The notes below the pieces were generated by a model, which searched no databases, was not told where the DNA came from, and saw nothing but the letters and a program-made list of their open reading frames with translations. Source: Enterobacter ludwigii (GTDB lineage: Bacteria > Pseudomonadota > Gammaproteobacteria > Enterobacterales > Enterobacteriaceae). From it: 64,000 nucleotides of DNA. Numbering within the stretch: position 1 is the stretch's first letter; the number at the start of each line of letters is the position of its first letter. Below are positions 39,911-48,674 of this stretch, piece by piece. Position numbers and translations under genes: made by a program. The DNA lies in assembly GCA_900068845.1 (NCBI GenBank), contig CEFQ01000005.1:926475-990474 (forward strand), in the 5' to 3' direction.

Positions 39911-40095
39911 TATTACGCCCTCGTGTAACTTATCATTTTAATCAATGTGATACCTTCAATTCCCTGCAAAGCATCCTACGCTAAAACGAATAAAAAACAG
40001 GCGTCACATCGTTTGAAAATGCATAACTGGGAGATGGGTTCAGAAAAAAGACGGGTTGTTGCGGACAATTACAACGCTTACAAGTGAGATCGTCA

Positions 40096-40965
40096 TTAGC
40101 CCTGATCTTGTCGCCATGCTGAGGGCGTTACACCATGCAGTTGACGGAAGCGGTTACTGAAGTGGCTGGAAGAGTGAAAACCGCAGCGCAGTGCGATTTC
40201 GGTGAGCGGCAAACGGCTGAATTTCAGCAACTGCAGCGCAGCATCCATGCGGCGGCGCATCACATATTGATGCGGTGCCTCGCCCACACTGCTACGGAAC
40301 ATGCGTGCAAAATGGTATTCGCTCAGCGCCGCTTCGGCTGCCAGTTGCGCCAGCGTTAACGGTTGATCGAGCTGCGCATCAATATACGCCATTACGCGCC
40401 GCAACACGGCGGGTGCCAGACCGCCACGCACCTGCGGCGCGTGCCATTGCACATCACTGTAGCGTTGCAACAGATGCGTCACCAGTAATGTTGACGCGCT
40501 GCTAAGCATCAATTGGTTTGCCGGCTGTTGCCAGTCGCTACTTAGCAAGAAGTGGCGATAGAGTTGCGTAATGCGGTCATCCGCAGAAAAAATCTTTTCA
40601 TGCAGATTGAGCCGCGATGGACTGCGATCCCAGATCTGTTCGCCCAGATGGCGCAGATGTTCATCGGTGCAATAAAGATGCACAAACCATAAATCAGCAC
40701 GAATATCCCACACCGACTCTACGCCGCTGGGCATCAGGCAAAAACGATCCGGGCCGCCGCCGTTGCGCCAGCCATGCGGGGTTTTATGCCAGGTTTCATA
40801 GCCGTCGGCGGTATATAGGCTCAACGTGTGGTGATTGCTGAGGTTGGTGACGCGATCGCCGCTGTTAAACCAGGCCGCCAGTTTAATGCCGCTCGACAAC
40901 TGCACGCTGTCGCGCAGTTGCGCTTTGTGGCGCTGTAGCATGTTGAAAGTCTGGTAATCGGCCAT
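40096..40965 (-). CDS. AraC-family transcription regulator
   Basis: A 289-aa regulator. The C-terminal ~100 residues hold two helix-turn-helix motifs: LTLAQLAAEAALSEYHFARM (~205-224) and LPLTEIALRCGFHSSSHFSN (~254-273), then FRQLHGVTPSAWR. The N-terminal ~165 residues are a cupin-like effector domain. It is divergent from the EamA transporter, its probable target. Inducer unknown. Confidence 0.9.
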   Translation of the reverse strand: MADYQTFNMLQRHKAQLRDSVQLSSGIKLAAWFNSGDRVTNLSNHHTLSLYTADGYETWHKTPHGWRNGGGPDRFCLMPSGVESVWDIRADLWFVHLYCTDEHLRHLGEQIWDRSPSRLNLHEKIFSADDRITQLYRHFLLSSDWQQPANQLMLSSASTLLVTHLLQRYSDVQWHAPQVRGGLAPAVLRRVMAYIDAQLDQPLTLAQLAAEAALSEYHFARMFRSSVGEAPHQYVMRRRMDAALQLLKFSRLPLTEIALRCGFHSSSHFSNRFRQLHGVTPSAWRQDQG

Positions 40966-41145
40966 GATTCATATCACTCGAAATTCATTAGTGCTCAGTG
41001 TACGGATCTCAGCGGACAGAAAACAGGTCACAGCGGGACGCAAAAGGAAAAAGCGCAAGATTTTGCAATTGCCGCGCAAAAGCGTGCAAGCGGCGCATGG
41101 CTATTCACGCCACACTGCGAGCCAGATTGTGTCGGAGAGCGCGTT

Positions 41146-42045
41146 ATGAATGTGATGTTATACCTTGCCGTAGTAATGATTTGGGGCACCACCTGGATCG
41201 CCATTTTCCTGCAGCAGGAAGCGGCTGATACGCCAGTTTTGGTGGCGGTTTTCTGGCGTTTCTTACTGGCATCACTGGTGATGCTTGTCATCCTTAGACT
41301 GCTGCGCAGGCTGCGAGCGCTGGATAAGCGCGATCATCTGTTTTGCCTGCTGCAGGGCTGCTGCGTGTTTGGTTTCAACTTTGTCTGTTTCTATCATGCT
41401 GCCGCGTGGATTAGCAGCGGGCTGGAGTCGGTGATTTTCTCAATGGCCGTGCTTTATAACGCGCTTAACAGCTGGATTTTCTTCCGTCAGCGTCCATCGT
41501 TTCGCCTGTTACCGGCCGCCATACTTGGCCTTGGCGGCATTGTCGCGCTGTTCTGGAACGATATTCAGGCTGCGCATCCTGCGCCACAATTGTTGTGGGG
41601 CGTTGGCCTGAGCGCGCTCGGCACCTTAGGCTTCTCCTTTGGCAACATGATTTCACTGCGCCACCAGCGTCGTCAGCGTGATGTATTGACCACGAACAGC
41701 TACGCCATGCTGTATGGCGCATTGGTGATGGCCGCACTGGCCTTGCTAAATGGCGATGCACTCGCGCCAGCCCTGAATATTCAGTGGTTAGGCGCCATGA
41801 GCTACCTGGCGATATTGGGTTCGGTAGTGGGATTTGGTGCCTATTTCACGCTGGTGGGTCGTATTGGTGCCAGTCAGGCCGCTTACAGTACTTTGCTGTT
41901 TCCGTTGGTGGCACTTACGCTCTCCACGCTTTACGAAGGTTATCAGTGGCACAGTAATGCGATTGTGGGTTTAGTGATGATTCTGACGGGAAATATGGTG
42001 ATGTTTGTCCGCTGGCCGACAATGGGCCGTTTGCGTACGGCCTAA
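41146..42045 (+). CDS. EamA-family drug/metabolite transporter
   Basis: A 299-aa inner-membrane protein with about ten membrane helices in two EamA repeats (first begins LYLAVVMIWGTTWIAIFLQQ; second around 150). Members export amino acids or metabolites. Substrate unknown; regulation by the divergent AraC protein is likely from the shared 180-bp intergenic region. Confidence 0.88.
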   Translation: MNVMLYLAVVMIWGTTWIAIFLQQEAADTPVLVAVFWRFLLASLVMLVILRLLRRLRALDKRDHLFCLLQGCCVFGFNFVCFYHAAAWISSGLESVIFSMAVLYNALNSWIFFRQRPSFRLLPAAILGLGGIVALFWNDIQAAHPAPQLLWGVGLSALGTLGFSFGNMISLRHQRRQRDVLTTNSYAMLYGALVMAALALLNGDALAPALNIQWLGAMSYLAILGSVVGFGAYFTLVGRIGASQAAYSTLLFPLVALTLSTLYEGYQWHSNAIVGLVMILTGNMVMFVRWPTMGRLRTA

Positions 42046-42051
42046 ATAACC

Positions 42052-42077
42052 AGAGCGGGCATTGCGCCCGCTCTTTT
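42052..42077 (+). terminator. Terminator of the EamA gene
   Basis: Hairpin AGAGCGGGC-ATTGC-GCCCGCTCT followed by TTTT. Confidence 0.85.
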
Positions 42078-42083
42078 GCTCCT

Positions 42084-42323
42084 CTAGCGCCAGCCCTGAA
42101 CGCCAATATTGAGCTGGTGAGGTTTAGTTATGGCTTTTCTGGCAATCCAGTAAAGCAGGACGCGTTCATCATCTTTGTCGCGGTCGGCCATTGCCAATAA
42201 TTTCAGCGACAACGTGGATTTATTCACTGGTTGATGCTCATCGCTTAACTCGATCACCGCCTGACCGATAATGCAGCAAACCTCATCCTCGCTTGACGCG
42301 GATTCATATGCTCGGTCTTTCAT
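42084..42323 (-). CDS. YmgB/AriR-like small regulatory protein
   Basis: A 79-aa protein starting MKDRAYESASSEDEVCCIIG with a perfect AAGGAGG ribosome site. The central CIIGQAVIELSDEHQPVNKS TLSLKLLAMAD matches the YmgB/AriR helical fold (E. coli AriR has [20 protein letters not shown]). That family affects biofilm and acid resistance. Assignment is moderate. Confidence 0.7.
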   Translation of the reverse strand: MKDRAYESASSEDEVCCIIGQAVIELSDEHQPVNKSTLSLKLLAMADRDKDDERVLLYWIARKAITKPHQLNIGVQGWR

Positions 42324-42465
42324 ATTTCCTCCTTTTGAATGAATTATAAGCCTGGCAAACATCCCCAACTTTGCAGGCAATAAGGCGCGATCGATACAAG
42401 TGGTTACACATGGTTACCCATAGCAACCGCCAGGGTTAAAATGACATCACTCGCTGTCATCACAA

Positions 42466-42496
42466 TGTCATTCATGCCCAGTTCGCTGCATTTCAT
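42466..42496 (+). promoter_or_regulatory. YpdB-type binding site upstream of yhjX
   Basis: Two direct repeats TGTCATTCAT (42466-42475) and TGCATTTCAT (42487-42496) separated by exactly 11 bp. The E. coli YpdB site upstream of yhjX is two GGCATTTCAT-type repeats with an 11-bp spacer. A -10-like TATTAT follows at 42551-42556. The site lies 97 bp before the yhjX start. Confidence 0.8.
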
Positions 42497-42592
42497 TCCG
42501 TTGTCCCGTCGATTCACGCCCTCGCTTCCCCCGCACGCGCGGGAGCCACTTATTATCTCCACAGATTCCGCTTTCTCGAGTGAGAGATAAAA

Positions 42593-43810
42593 ATGAAAAC
42601 AGTAGCCACGGCGAATGACCAACGTACCCGCATACTTACCCTTATTGGCACCATCATCACGCAGTTTGCTCTAGGCTCGGTTTATACCTGGAGCCTGTTT
42701 AACGGCCCGCTGGCGAACAAGCTGGATGCGCCCATCAGTGAAGTGGCTTTCTCGTTCGGTTTACTTAGTCTTGGACTGGCAATCGCATCATCGCTTGCCG
42801 GGAAATTGCAGGAGCGCTTTGGTGTGCGCAACGTCACCATCGGCGCGGGCATTCTGATGGCGGTAGGTTTCTGGCTGACCGCCCATGCCGACAATCTGAT
42901 GATGCTGTACCTCAGCGCGGGGATTCTGGTGGGTCTGGCCGATGGTGCCGGTTATCTGATGACGCTCTCTAACTGCGTGAAGTGGTTCCCGGAGCGTAAA
43001 GGACTAATTTCGGCCTGCTCCATCGGCGCTTACGGTTTAGGTAGCCTCGGCTTCAAATTTATTTGCGGCGCCCTGCTCAGCGCACAAGGTCTGGAGAACA
43101 CCTTCATGATCTGGGGCGTATTGGCGATGAGCATGATCATCGTGGGCGCTTTGCTGATGCGTGATGCCCCGATACAGAAGAGCGGCGGCAATGCGCAACG
43201 TGAGGCAAAAGATTACACGCTGGCACAATCGGTGCGTTTACCACAGTACTGGATGCTGGCGCTGATGTTCCTTACTGCCTGCATGAGCGGCCTGTACGTG
43301 ATTGGCGTGGCGAAGGATATTGGCGAAGGCATGGTTCATCTTAGCGCGCAGACAGCAGCCAATGCGGTGACGGTGATTGCGATTGCCAACCTCAGCGGCC
43401 GCCTTATTCTTGGCGTGCTGTCTGATAAAATGGCGCGTATCCGCGTCATCACGCTGGCGCAAATTGTCTCGCTGGTGGGGATGAGCATTTTGCTGTTTAC
43501 TCACATGAACGAAGCAAGCTTCTTCCTCTCCTTAGCCTGCGTCGCTTTCAGCTTTGGTGGCACCATCACCGTGTTCCCGTCGCTGGTCAGCGATTTCTTC
43601 GGCCTGAACAATCTGACCAAAAACTATGGCCTGATTTACCTCGGTTTCGGCATCGGCAGCGTGCTGGGTTCGCTGGTCGCATCTGCATTTGGCGGCTTCA
43701 CTGTGACGTTCAGCCTGATTATGACCTTGCTGGTGATTTCACTGGTGCTATCACTGAGCATACGTCTGCCACATCGTCAAAACGTGGCTGAACCTTTACT
43801 GCATAATTAA
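42593..43810 (+). CDS. yhjX: Pyruvate-responsive MFS transporter YhjX (OFA family)
   Basis: A 405-aa, 12-helix OFA-family transporter; E. coli YhjX is 402 aa. Long shared segments: LTLIGTIITQFALGSVYTWS (residues ~14-33), LSNCVKWFPERKGLISACSI, YWMLALMFLTACMSGLYVIG and FGGTITVFPSLVSDFFGLNN. In E. coli it is the main target of the YpdA-YpdB system that senses external pyruvate. A YpdB-type site lies upstream, and ypdA-ypdB lie 8.5 kb away. Confidence 0.93.
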   Translation: MKTVATANDQRTRILTLIGTIITQFALGSVYTWSLFNGPLANKLDAPISEVAFSFGLLSLGLAIASSLAGKLQERFGVRNVTIGAGILMAVGFWLTAHADNLMMLYLSAGILVGLADGAGYLMTLSNCVKWFPERKGLISACSIGAYGLGSLGFKFICGALLSAQGLENTFMIWGVLAMSMIIVGALLMRDAPIQKSGGNAQREAKDYTLAQSVRLPQYWMLALMFLTACMSGLYVIGVAKDIGEGMVHLSAQTAANAVTVIAIANLSGRLILGVLSDKMARIRVITLAQIVSLVGMSILLFTHMNEASFFLSLACVAFSFGGTITVFPSLVSDFFGLNNLTKNYGLIYLGFGIGSVLGSLVASAFGGFTVTFSLIMTLLVISLVLSLSIRLPHRQNVAEPLLHN

Positions 43811-43818
43811 ATTAACGA

Positions 43819-43850
43819 GGATGCCGCATTAATACGCGGCATCCCTTTTC
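43819..43850 (+). terminator. yhjX terminator
   Basis: Hairpin with 9-bp arms GGATGCCGC / GCGGCATCC (43819-43844) and CTTTTC. Confidence 0.82.
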
Positions 43851-44095
43851 TCCATACTTTATGCACAATACGCTTTTAATTGAGAACCGCTATTATTAAG
43901 CCTTGCCTTTCAGAGTAATCGCGTTAAAATATTCAAGCATTCAGCTTATTCTGATTGGCATATTTTACTCCCCGCCTTTTTTAGCATTTAATTGACATAC
44001 TCCGTAATACATTCTGCAATAACTCTACATTTACTGCATCTTCACTCCACTATTCCCCTGTAATCTGGCGTCATTGGAACAGAGGAGGACTCTCC

Positions 44096-44254
44096 ATGAA
44101 GAAGCTTATTAAGGTTGCATCGGTTGTAGCCATTATGACGATGTTGAGTGGCTGTATAATCGATCACCATCGTGGAGGCGGCGGCCCGGGTTGGGGCCAT
44201 CATGGTGGCGGAGGCTGGCACCATGGGCATGGCGGTTATGGACACCGCAGATAG
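44096..44254 (+). CDS. Small Gly/His-rich lipoprotein
   Basis: A 52-aa lipoprotein: signal MKKLIKVASVVAIMTMLSGC with lipobox LSGC, then a mature part made of Gly and His (HHRGGGGPGWGHHGGGGWHH GHGGYGH). GAGGAGG ribosome site. Nine His residues after the Cys suggest metal binding in the periplasm, an inference from composition. Preceded by ~245 bp of intergenic DNA without another feature and followed by a strong terminator. Confidence 0.78.
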   Translation: MKKLIKVASVVAIMTMLSGCIIDHHRGGGGPGWGHHGGGGWHHGHGGYGHRR

Positions 44255-44292
44255 TTGGGCAAAGCACACACAGCAAATAATAAGAAAGTAAC

Positions 44293-44322
44293 AAGGGCGG
44301 GAATTTATCCCGCCCTATTTTT
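44293..44322 (+). terminator. Terminator after the Gly/His-rich lipoprotein gene
   Basis: Hairpin AGGGCGGGA-ATTTA-TCCCGCCCT followed by ATTTTTTT; it lies between convergent lipoprotein genes. Confidence 0.85.
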
Positions 44323-44604
44323 TTAGCTTTTCACTGCGTAATTACATTGGTACCAGGCTTTTTTTAATCCAGGCAAATTGCTGTTTTGCGACGGCAGCGA
44401 TTCCACCTTATCAAATCCACGCTGACTGCAATAATTCGCAAGATCGATCTCCATGGCGTCTTTATTCAACGTTTGCGGATCGTAACGATACTGCACGGTA
44501 TTTGAGCGGGTATCTTCATCAACGCGCTCAAATCCCCCCGGTTTACTGACGCTACAACCCGCCAGCATAAATAGCGCCAATGCGCTAATAAGCATTTTAT
44601 TCAT
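44323..44604 (-). CDS. Small lipoprotein of unknown function
   Basis: A 93-aa lipoprotein: MNKMLISALALFMLAGCSVS with lipobox LAGC at residue 17. The mature domain has two further Cys (NYCSQRGFDK and WYQCNYAV), probably a disulfide. No family recognised. Confidence 0.75.
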   Translation of the reverse strand: MNKMLISALALFMLAGCSVSKPGGFERVDEDTRSNTVQYRYDPQTLNKDAMEIDLANYCSQRGFDKVESLPSQNSNLPGLKKAWYQCNYAVKS

Positions 44605-44825
44605 TAGTGTTTCCTCTCAAGCATTGCAGTCTAAAATGCAATGCCGCGCTTATCTATAGGAATGAAGCGCGAAATGTCTGCATATTGAAAAGCTTTTACC
44701 AATTAAATCGATAAAACCAAACGGCTTTCCTTATCAAACCTACGGTGCGATGATGCTTCCAGACAAAACGAAGTCTGCACCACACCAGGTGAGTTAATAA
44801 GAAAATAGACCGATAAGTGACCTTC

Positions 44826-44852
44826 ATGCCCGCGCTGAGCGGGCTTTTTTTT
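44826..44852 (+). terminator. Plus-strand terminator with no gene before it
   Basis: Hairpin GCCCGC-GCTGA-GCGGGC followed by nine T. On the plus strand no coding gene precedes it after the terminator at 44293, so it may end a small RNA from 44640-44825 (see findings). It also lies just past the stop of the minus-strand gene 44859-45662 but has no T run in that direction. Confidence 0.75.
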
Positions 44853-44858
44853 TGCCCG

Positions 44859-45662
44859 CTATCCGGTAAGGCTGACCATCTTACGTAAAAGATTAGCTGC
44901 TTGTTTATCAGGCAATGCGAGAATGCCGCTGTAGAGGTCAATTGACATCGCGCACATTGCGCTGCGATCAACGGCGGTGTCTGCCGGCATATTCAGCTGT
45001 TGCAGCCGATCGCCCCACTTGCTATACAGCTTTTCCACCACACTTTGCAGATCGCGCTGCGCCGCAGTTTGATCCAACGGCAGTTCGTTACCGGTACTCT
45101 GCTGCAGCAGCGTTTCGAGTGCCTCGGCATCGCGCTGATTCAATTCCGGTGACAATACCTGTTGCAGGTTGACGCCACCATTCACCTGCGGGTAGAGGAA
45201 ACGGAAGCAGCGCTGCGGTTCCTGCTGCTGCAACGCCCGCATTTCCTCTACCGATACGCGCACATAGTTGAGAATTGCCGCATCCGGAGCGCGCGTGAGC
45301 CGTTTATTCACAAAATCCATCAGCCAGCCACGCATATCACCCAGCGCCTGATCGGCGGGAACGCCTTCCAGCCGTTTATGCAACAGTTCGCGATTGAGTA
45401 ACTGCCACAGCACAGGCTCCTGAATTTTTAACAGCCGATAGCCGGGCGCGAGGCTGAGCTGGGTTGTCACCTCTTCCACCAGCGCCTGACGCTCCTGACG
45501 CGGATGCAGCCAACTGAACCACAGAATATTCGCCAGCATCAGCGGCAACAGAAACAGCAACACGCCTTGCCACAGTCGTAATGAAGTGGTGCGCACCAGC
45601 AGAATAATAATGATCGCCAGCAGCGCGAACGCCGCTAGCGTAATCGGAAAAAGCGAGAGCAT
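44859..45662 (-). CDS. Membrane protein of unknown function
   Basis: A 267-aa protein with two N-terminal membrane helices (LFPITLAAFALLAIIIILLV at ~4-23, WQGVLLFLLPLMLANILWFS at ~31-50) and a ~215-residue periplasmic or cytoplasmic helical domain (e.g. AQRDLQSVVEKLYSKWGDRL). It begins 9 bp after the UspA gene stop, so the two are probably co-transcribed. Family not recognised. Confidence 0.75.
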   Translation of the reverse strand: MLSLFPITLAAFALLAIIIILLVRTTSLRLWQGVLLFLLPLMLANILWFSWLHPRQERQALVEEVTTQLSLAPGYRLLKIQEPVLWQLLNRELLHKRLEGVPADQALGDMRGWLMDFVNKRLTRAPDAAILNYVRVSVEEMRALQQQEPQRCFRFLYPQVNGGVNLQQVLSPELNQRDAEALETLLQQSTGNELPLDQTAAQRDLQSVVEKLYSKWGDRLQQLNMPADTAVDRSAMCAMSIDLYSGILALPDKQAANLLRKMVSLTG

Positions 45663-45671
45663 CGAGCGGGG

Positions 45672-46124
45672 TTAATCCTTACGTACATCTATTAAAACGG
45701 GGCAATTGGCGCGTTCAATCACTGTCGCGCTAACCGAACCTTTTAACAGGCGGTTAAACGGTGACAGATGACGGCGTCCCATGATGATCATACTGGCTTT
45801 CAGACTGGCAGATTGTGCGACGATAGTTTCCGCCGCTTCACCCGCCAGAATCAATCCCTTCGCCGTTATGCCTGCGCGTAGCAATGGTGCCAGCGCATGA
45901 CGCACCACCATTTCAGCGGTGTTCTGCTCATCTTTCGCCAAGACAAAATCATCTGGATCTTCCCCGGCATCAATCTCAATCGGTTGATTGCAGGAAGAGT
46001 ATGCCGGATCAACGCAGCACAGCACCGTGACCTCCGCCTTATGCGCCAGCGCCTGTTCAATGGTTAACGCAATCACTTTTTCCGCCACCGGTGAGTTATC
46101 GATGGCCATCAGCAAGGTTTTCAT
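45672..46124 (-). CDS. Universal stress protein (UspA family)
   Basis: A 150-aa UspA-fold protein: MKTLLMAIDNSPVAEKVIAL at the start and IIMGRRHLSPFNRLLKGSVS near residues 118-137. The usual ATP loop is G-x2-G-x9-G-S/T; here the second Gly is His (GRRHL), so nucleotide binding may differ. Lies 7 bp downstream of the IclR gene. Confidence 0.88.
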   Translation of the reverse strand: MKTLLMAIDNSPVAEKVIALTIEQALAHKAEVTVLCCVDPAYSSCNQPIEIDAGEDPDDFVLAKDEQNTAEMVVRHALAPLLRAGITAKGLILAGEAAETIVAQSASLKASMIIMGRRHLSPFNRLLKGSVSATVIERANCPVLIDVRKD

Positions 46125-46131
46125 CAGTTGG

Positions 46132-46917
46132 TTATCCTTCCACAGCGGTCATTTTGCCAATTTCACGAATCAAGGCGTCTTTGCACTTGATGATTTGCTC
46201 CCGATAGTGCGCTTCCTGCTTATGAAAACGCGCCGTCGGCACCAGTAATGAGATGGAGAAGCGACCAAACAGCGTATCGATGGCCACCGCCATGGTTGAA
46301 ATGCCCTCCAGCGTCTCACCGCGATCAATCGCCAATCCGCTGGCGCGCACTTCGGCTATCAGCTCCAGCAATTGTGGCAGCGTTTTCACCGTCATTTCGG
46401 TCAACTCTTTATAGGCTTCGCCCACCATCACGCGCACATCGTCATCGCTTTCCAGCGCCAGCAACGCGCGTCCACCGGACGTGCTATAAAGCGGCAGATT
46501 CAATCCGATGCGCGGCACCACGCGCAGTTCGCGCGACGCCACCACATAATGCACGATCGCCAACTGCGTCCCGCTGGCACGCGCCAGCGATACAGTTTCA
46601 TTGATTTCGCCGGAGAGCTGTTCGAGATAAGGACGCACGATTTCCACCACGTCGCTGTGCACGCTGGAGATCAGTTTGAGCAGCGCCGGACCAAGGCGTA
46701 AACCGCCCGCGCCGCTGCTGCGCACCAGCTGTGCACTGTCCAGCGCCGCAATGATGCGCTGGACCGTTGAACGCGGCAGATCCACTACCTGGGCAATTTC
46801 ACCCAAACTCATGCCGCCAGGATATTCACCCAGCGCATTCAGAATTTTTGCCGCACGCGCGATGACTTGAATGCCACCCGCTTTTTCATCCTCACGGCTT
46901 GAGGGAAGTTCAACCAT
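46132..46917 (-). CDS. IclR-family transcription regulator
   Basis: A 261-aa regulator starting MVELPSSREDEKAGGIQVIA. The winged helix is MSLGEIAQVVDLPRSTVQRI IAAL (~36-59); the effector domain contains YSTSGGRALLALESDDDVRV. A longer in-frame start lacks a ribosome site. Divergent from the EmrB/EmrA-type pair with two palindromes between. Effector unknown, perhaps an aromatic compound as for many family members. Confidence 0.9.
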   Translation of the reverse strand: MVELPSSREDEKAGGIQVIARAAKILNALGEYPGGMSLGEIAQVVDLPRSTVQRIIAALDSAQLVRSSGAGGLRLGPALLKLISSVHSDVVEIVRPYLEQLSGEINETVSLARASGTQLAIVHYVVASRELRVVPRIGLNLPLYSTSGGRALLALESDDDVRVMVGEAYKELTEMTVKTLPQLLELIAEVRASGLAIDRGETLEGISTMAVAIDTLFGRFSISLLVPTARFHKQEAHYREQIIKCKDALIREIGKMTAVEG

Positions 46918-46973
46918 GATGCGTTCCTTTTTGGCCTGCCCTACTTTAGCGCGAATGATCGCACTTTTACACC

Positions 46974-47038
46974 CTGTATCACATTGCAATACAGTATATC
47001 GATATGTAAGATGCCATCTGTATCACATCGCAATACAC
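46974..47038. promoter_or_regulatory. Paired palindromic operators for the IclR regulator
   Basis: Two 21-bp sites, 46974-46994 and 47018-47038, start to start 44 bp (about four helical turns). Both read CTGTATCACAT-[T/C]-GCAATACA; the first ends with G and is a full CTGTAT...ATACAG inverted repeat, the second ends with C. Position between divergent genes supports a role as IclR operators. Confidence 0.75.
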
Positions 47039-47067
47039 TGCATCAACAATATAACGAGAAGCCTGCT

Positions 47068-48669
47068 ATGAATGCCCAGCCCATTGCGGCCCCGGCACCC
47101 CATCCGTTTACTCTGCGCCTCGCGCTGGGACTGGTTGGCGTGTTAATCGCCGCGCTTACGTCGGGATTAAACGATCGCGTCACTGATATCGCGTTAGCGG
47201 ATATCCGCGCCGCCATCGGTATCAGTTACGATCAAGGTAGCTGGATCATCTCTGCTTATCAGGCCGCTGAAGTAGCAGCAATGATGATCGCGCCATGGTT
47301 CGCCGTGACCTTTTCCCTGCGCCGCTTTGCACTCATCGTCTCCGCCGGTTTTATGCTGAGCGGCCTGCTGCTGCCGCTGATGCCCAATGCCACGCTATTT
47401 ATCGCTCTGCGCGTGGTGCAGGGATTGTTTGGCGGTGCGCTGCCACCGATGCTGATGACCGTTGCGCTGCGCTTTCTACCGCCACCGATGAAATTATACG
47501 GTTTAGCCGGTTATGCGCTGACCGCGACCTTTGGTCCAAATATGGCCGCCTCGCTGGCGGCGTTCTGGACCGATGAGGTCAGCTGGCTGTTTGTCTTCTG
47601 GCAAGTGGTGCCCACCATGCTGATTGCCATGCTACTGATCGGCTGGGGTTTGCCGCAGGATCCGCTGCGCCTTGAACGGTTTAAGCAGATCGATCTGTTC
47701 GGCATGCTAACCGGGTGTTCCGGTATGGCGCTGCTGATTCTGGCGCTGACGCAGGGCGAGCGTCTTGACTGGCTCGAATCATCGTTATTCTGCGGCCTAT
47801 TATTCAGCGCGCTGGCGTTGCTGACTGTGTTCTTTATTAATGAATGGTTTCACCCGCTGCCGCTGTTCAAGTTGCAGATGCTGGGACGACGCAATCTCGC
47901 GCATGGTTTGCTGGTGCTGGCGGGCGTGCTGATTCTGTCGCTCTCAGGTTCGGCGCTGCCGTCGGCCTATCTGGCACAGGTGCAAGGTTTCCGCACGCTG
48001 CAGTTCGCCCCGCTGGCGTTGACTATTGGCTTGCCGCAGTTGCTGATCGCGCCTTTTATCGCCGCGCTGCTGAATATTCGCTGGGTAGATTGCCGTTGGA
48101 TGTTAACGGCGGGTGTGGCGCTGCTGGTCACGTCCTGCTTGATGGGTATGCATATCACCACCGATTGGGCGCGGCAGAATTTTTGGCTAATTCAGATTCT
48201 GCAGGCGTTCGGTCAGCCGATGGTGATTTTGCCGGTGCTGATGAGCGCCACCAGCGTGGTCGCGCCGCCGGAAGGCCCGTTTGCCTCGGCGATGTTCAAC
48301 ACCGTACGCGGTTTTTCCAGCATCGCTGCCAGCACGCTGGTTGAATGGTTTATCAGCCACCGGGAGAAATTCCATTCCAACGTGTTAGTCGATAGCGCCA
48401 CCAGCCGTGCGTGGTTGATGACCGCACCGAACAGCGCGCAATCCAGCAGCAGCTTGCCGTTGCTGCCCGACGGCAGCGCCAGCAGTGCGGAAAACCTCAG
48501 CGGCTTCGCCACCTTGCTAAAACATCAGGCGATGGTGCTGAGCCTGAGTGATTGCTACCAAATGCTGATTGCCTTCGCCGCCCTGCTTTTATTGTTAACC
48601 GTCTGGCTGCCGAAGCGTGTCTGGCCACCACAAACTCTGATTCAACCTGTTACGACGACGTCGAGATAA
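47068..48669 (+). CDS. MFS efflux transporter, DHA2/EmrB type
   Basis: A 533-aa, ~14-helix drug:H+ antiporter. Motif segments: RRFALIVSAGFMLSGLLLPL and RVVQGLFGGALPPMLMTVAL (motif-C-like Gly/Pro). Paired with the EmrA-type gene 5 bp downstream. Start at MNAQPIAAPAPHPF with CGAGAAG upstream; longer frame would include the operators. Confidence 0.9.
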   Translation: MNAQPIAAPAPHPFTLRLALGLVGVLIAALTSGLNDRVTDIALADIRAAIGISYDQGSWIISAYQAAEVAAMMIAPWFAVTFSLRRFALIVSAGFMLSGLLLPLMPNATLFIALRVVQGLFGGALPPMLMTVALRFLPPPMKLYGLAGYALTATFGPNMAASLAAFWTDEVSWLFVFWQVVPTMLIAMLLIGWGLPQDPLRLERFKQIDLFGMLTGCSGMALLILALTQGERLDWLESSLFCGLLFSALALLTVFFINEWFHPLPLFKLQMLGRRNLAHGLLVLAGVLILSLSGSALPSAYLAQVQGFRTLQFAPLALTIGLPQLLIAPFIAALLNIRWVDCRWMLTAGVALLVTSCLMGMHITTDWARQNFWLIQILQAFGQPMVILPVLMSATSVVAPPEGPFASAMFNTVRGFSSIAASTLVEWFISHREKFHSNVLVDSATSRAWLMTAPNSAQSSSSLPLLPDGSASSAENLSGFATLLKHQAMVLSLSDCYQMLIAFAALLLLLTVWLPKRVWPPQTLIQPVTTTSR

Positions 48670-48674
48670 TTGAT

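Noticed and set aside
47295..48344. Other-frame open readings inside the EmrB-type gene
   Set aside because: Shadows of a G+C-rich membrane protein gene; no starts or families.
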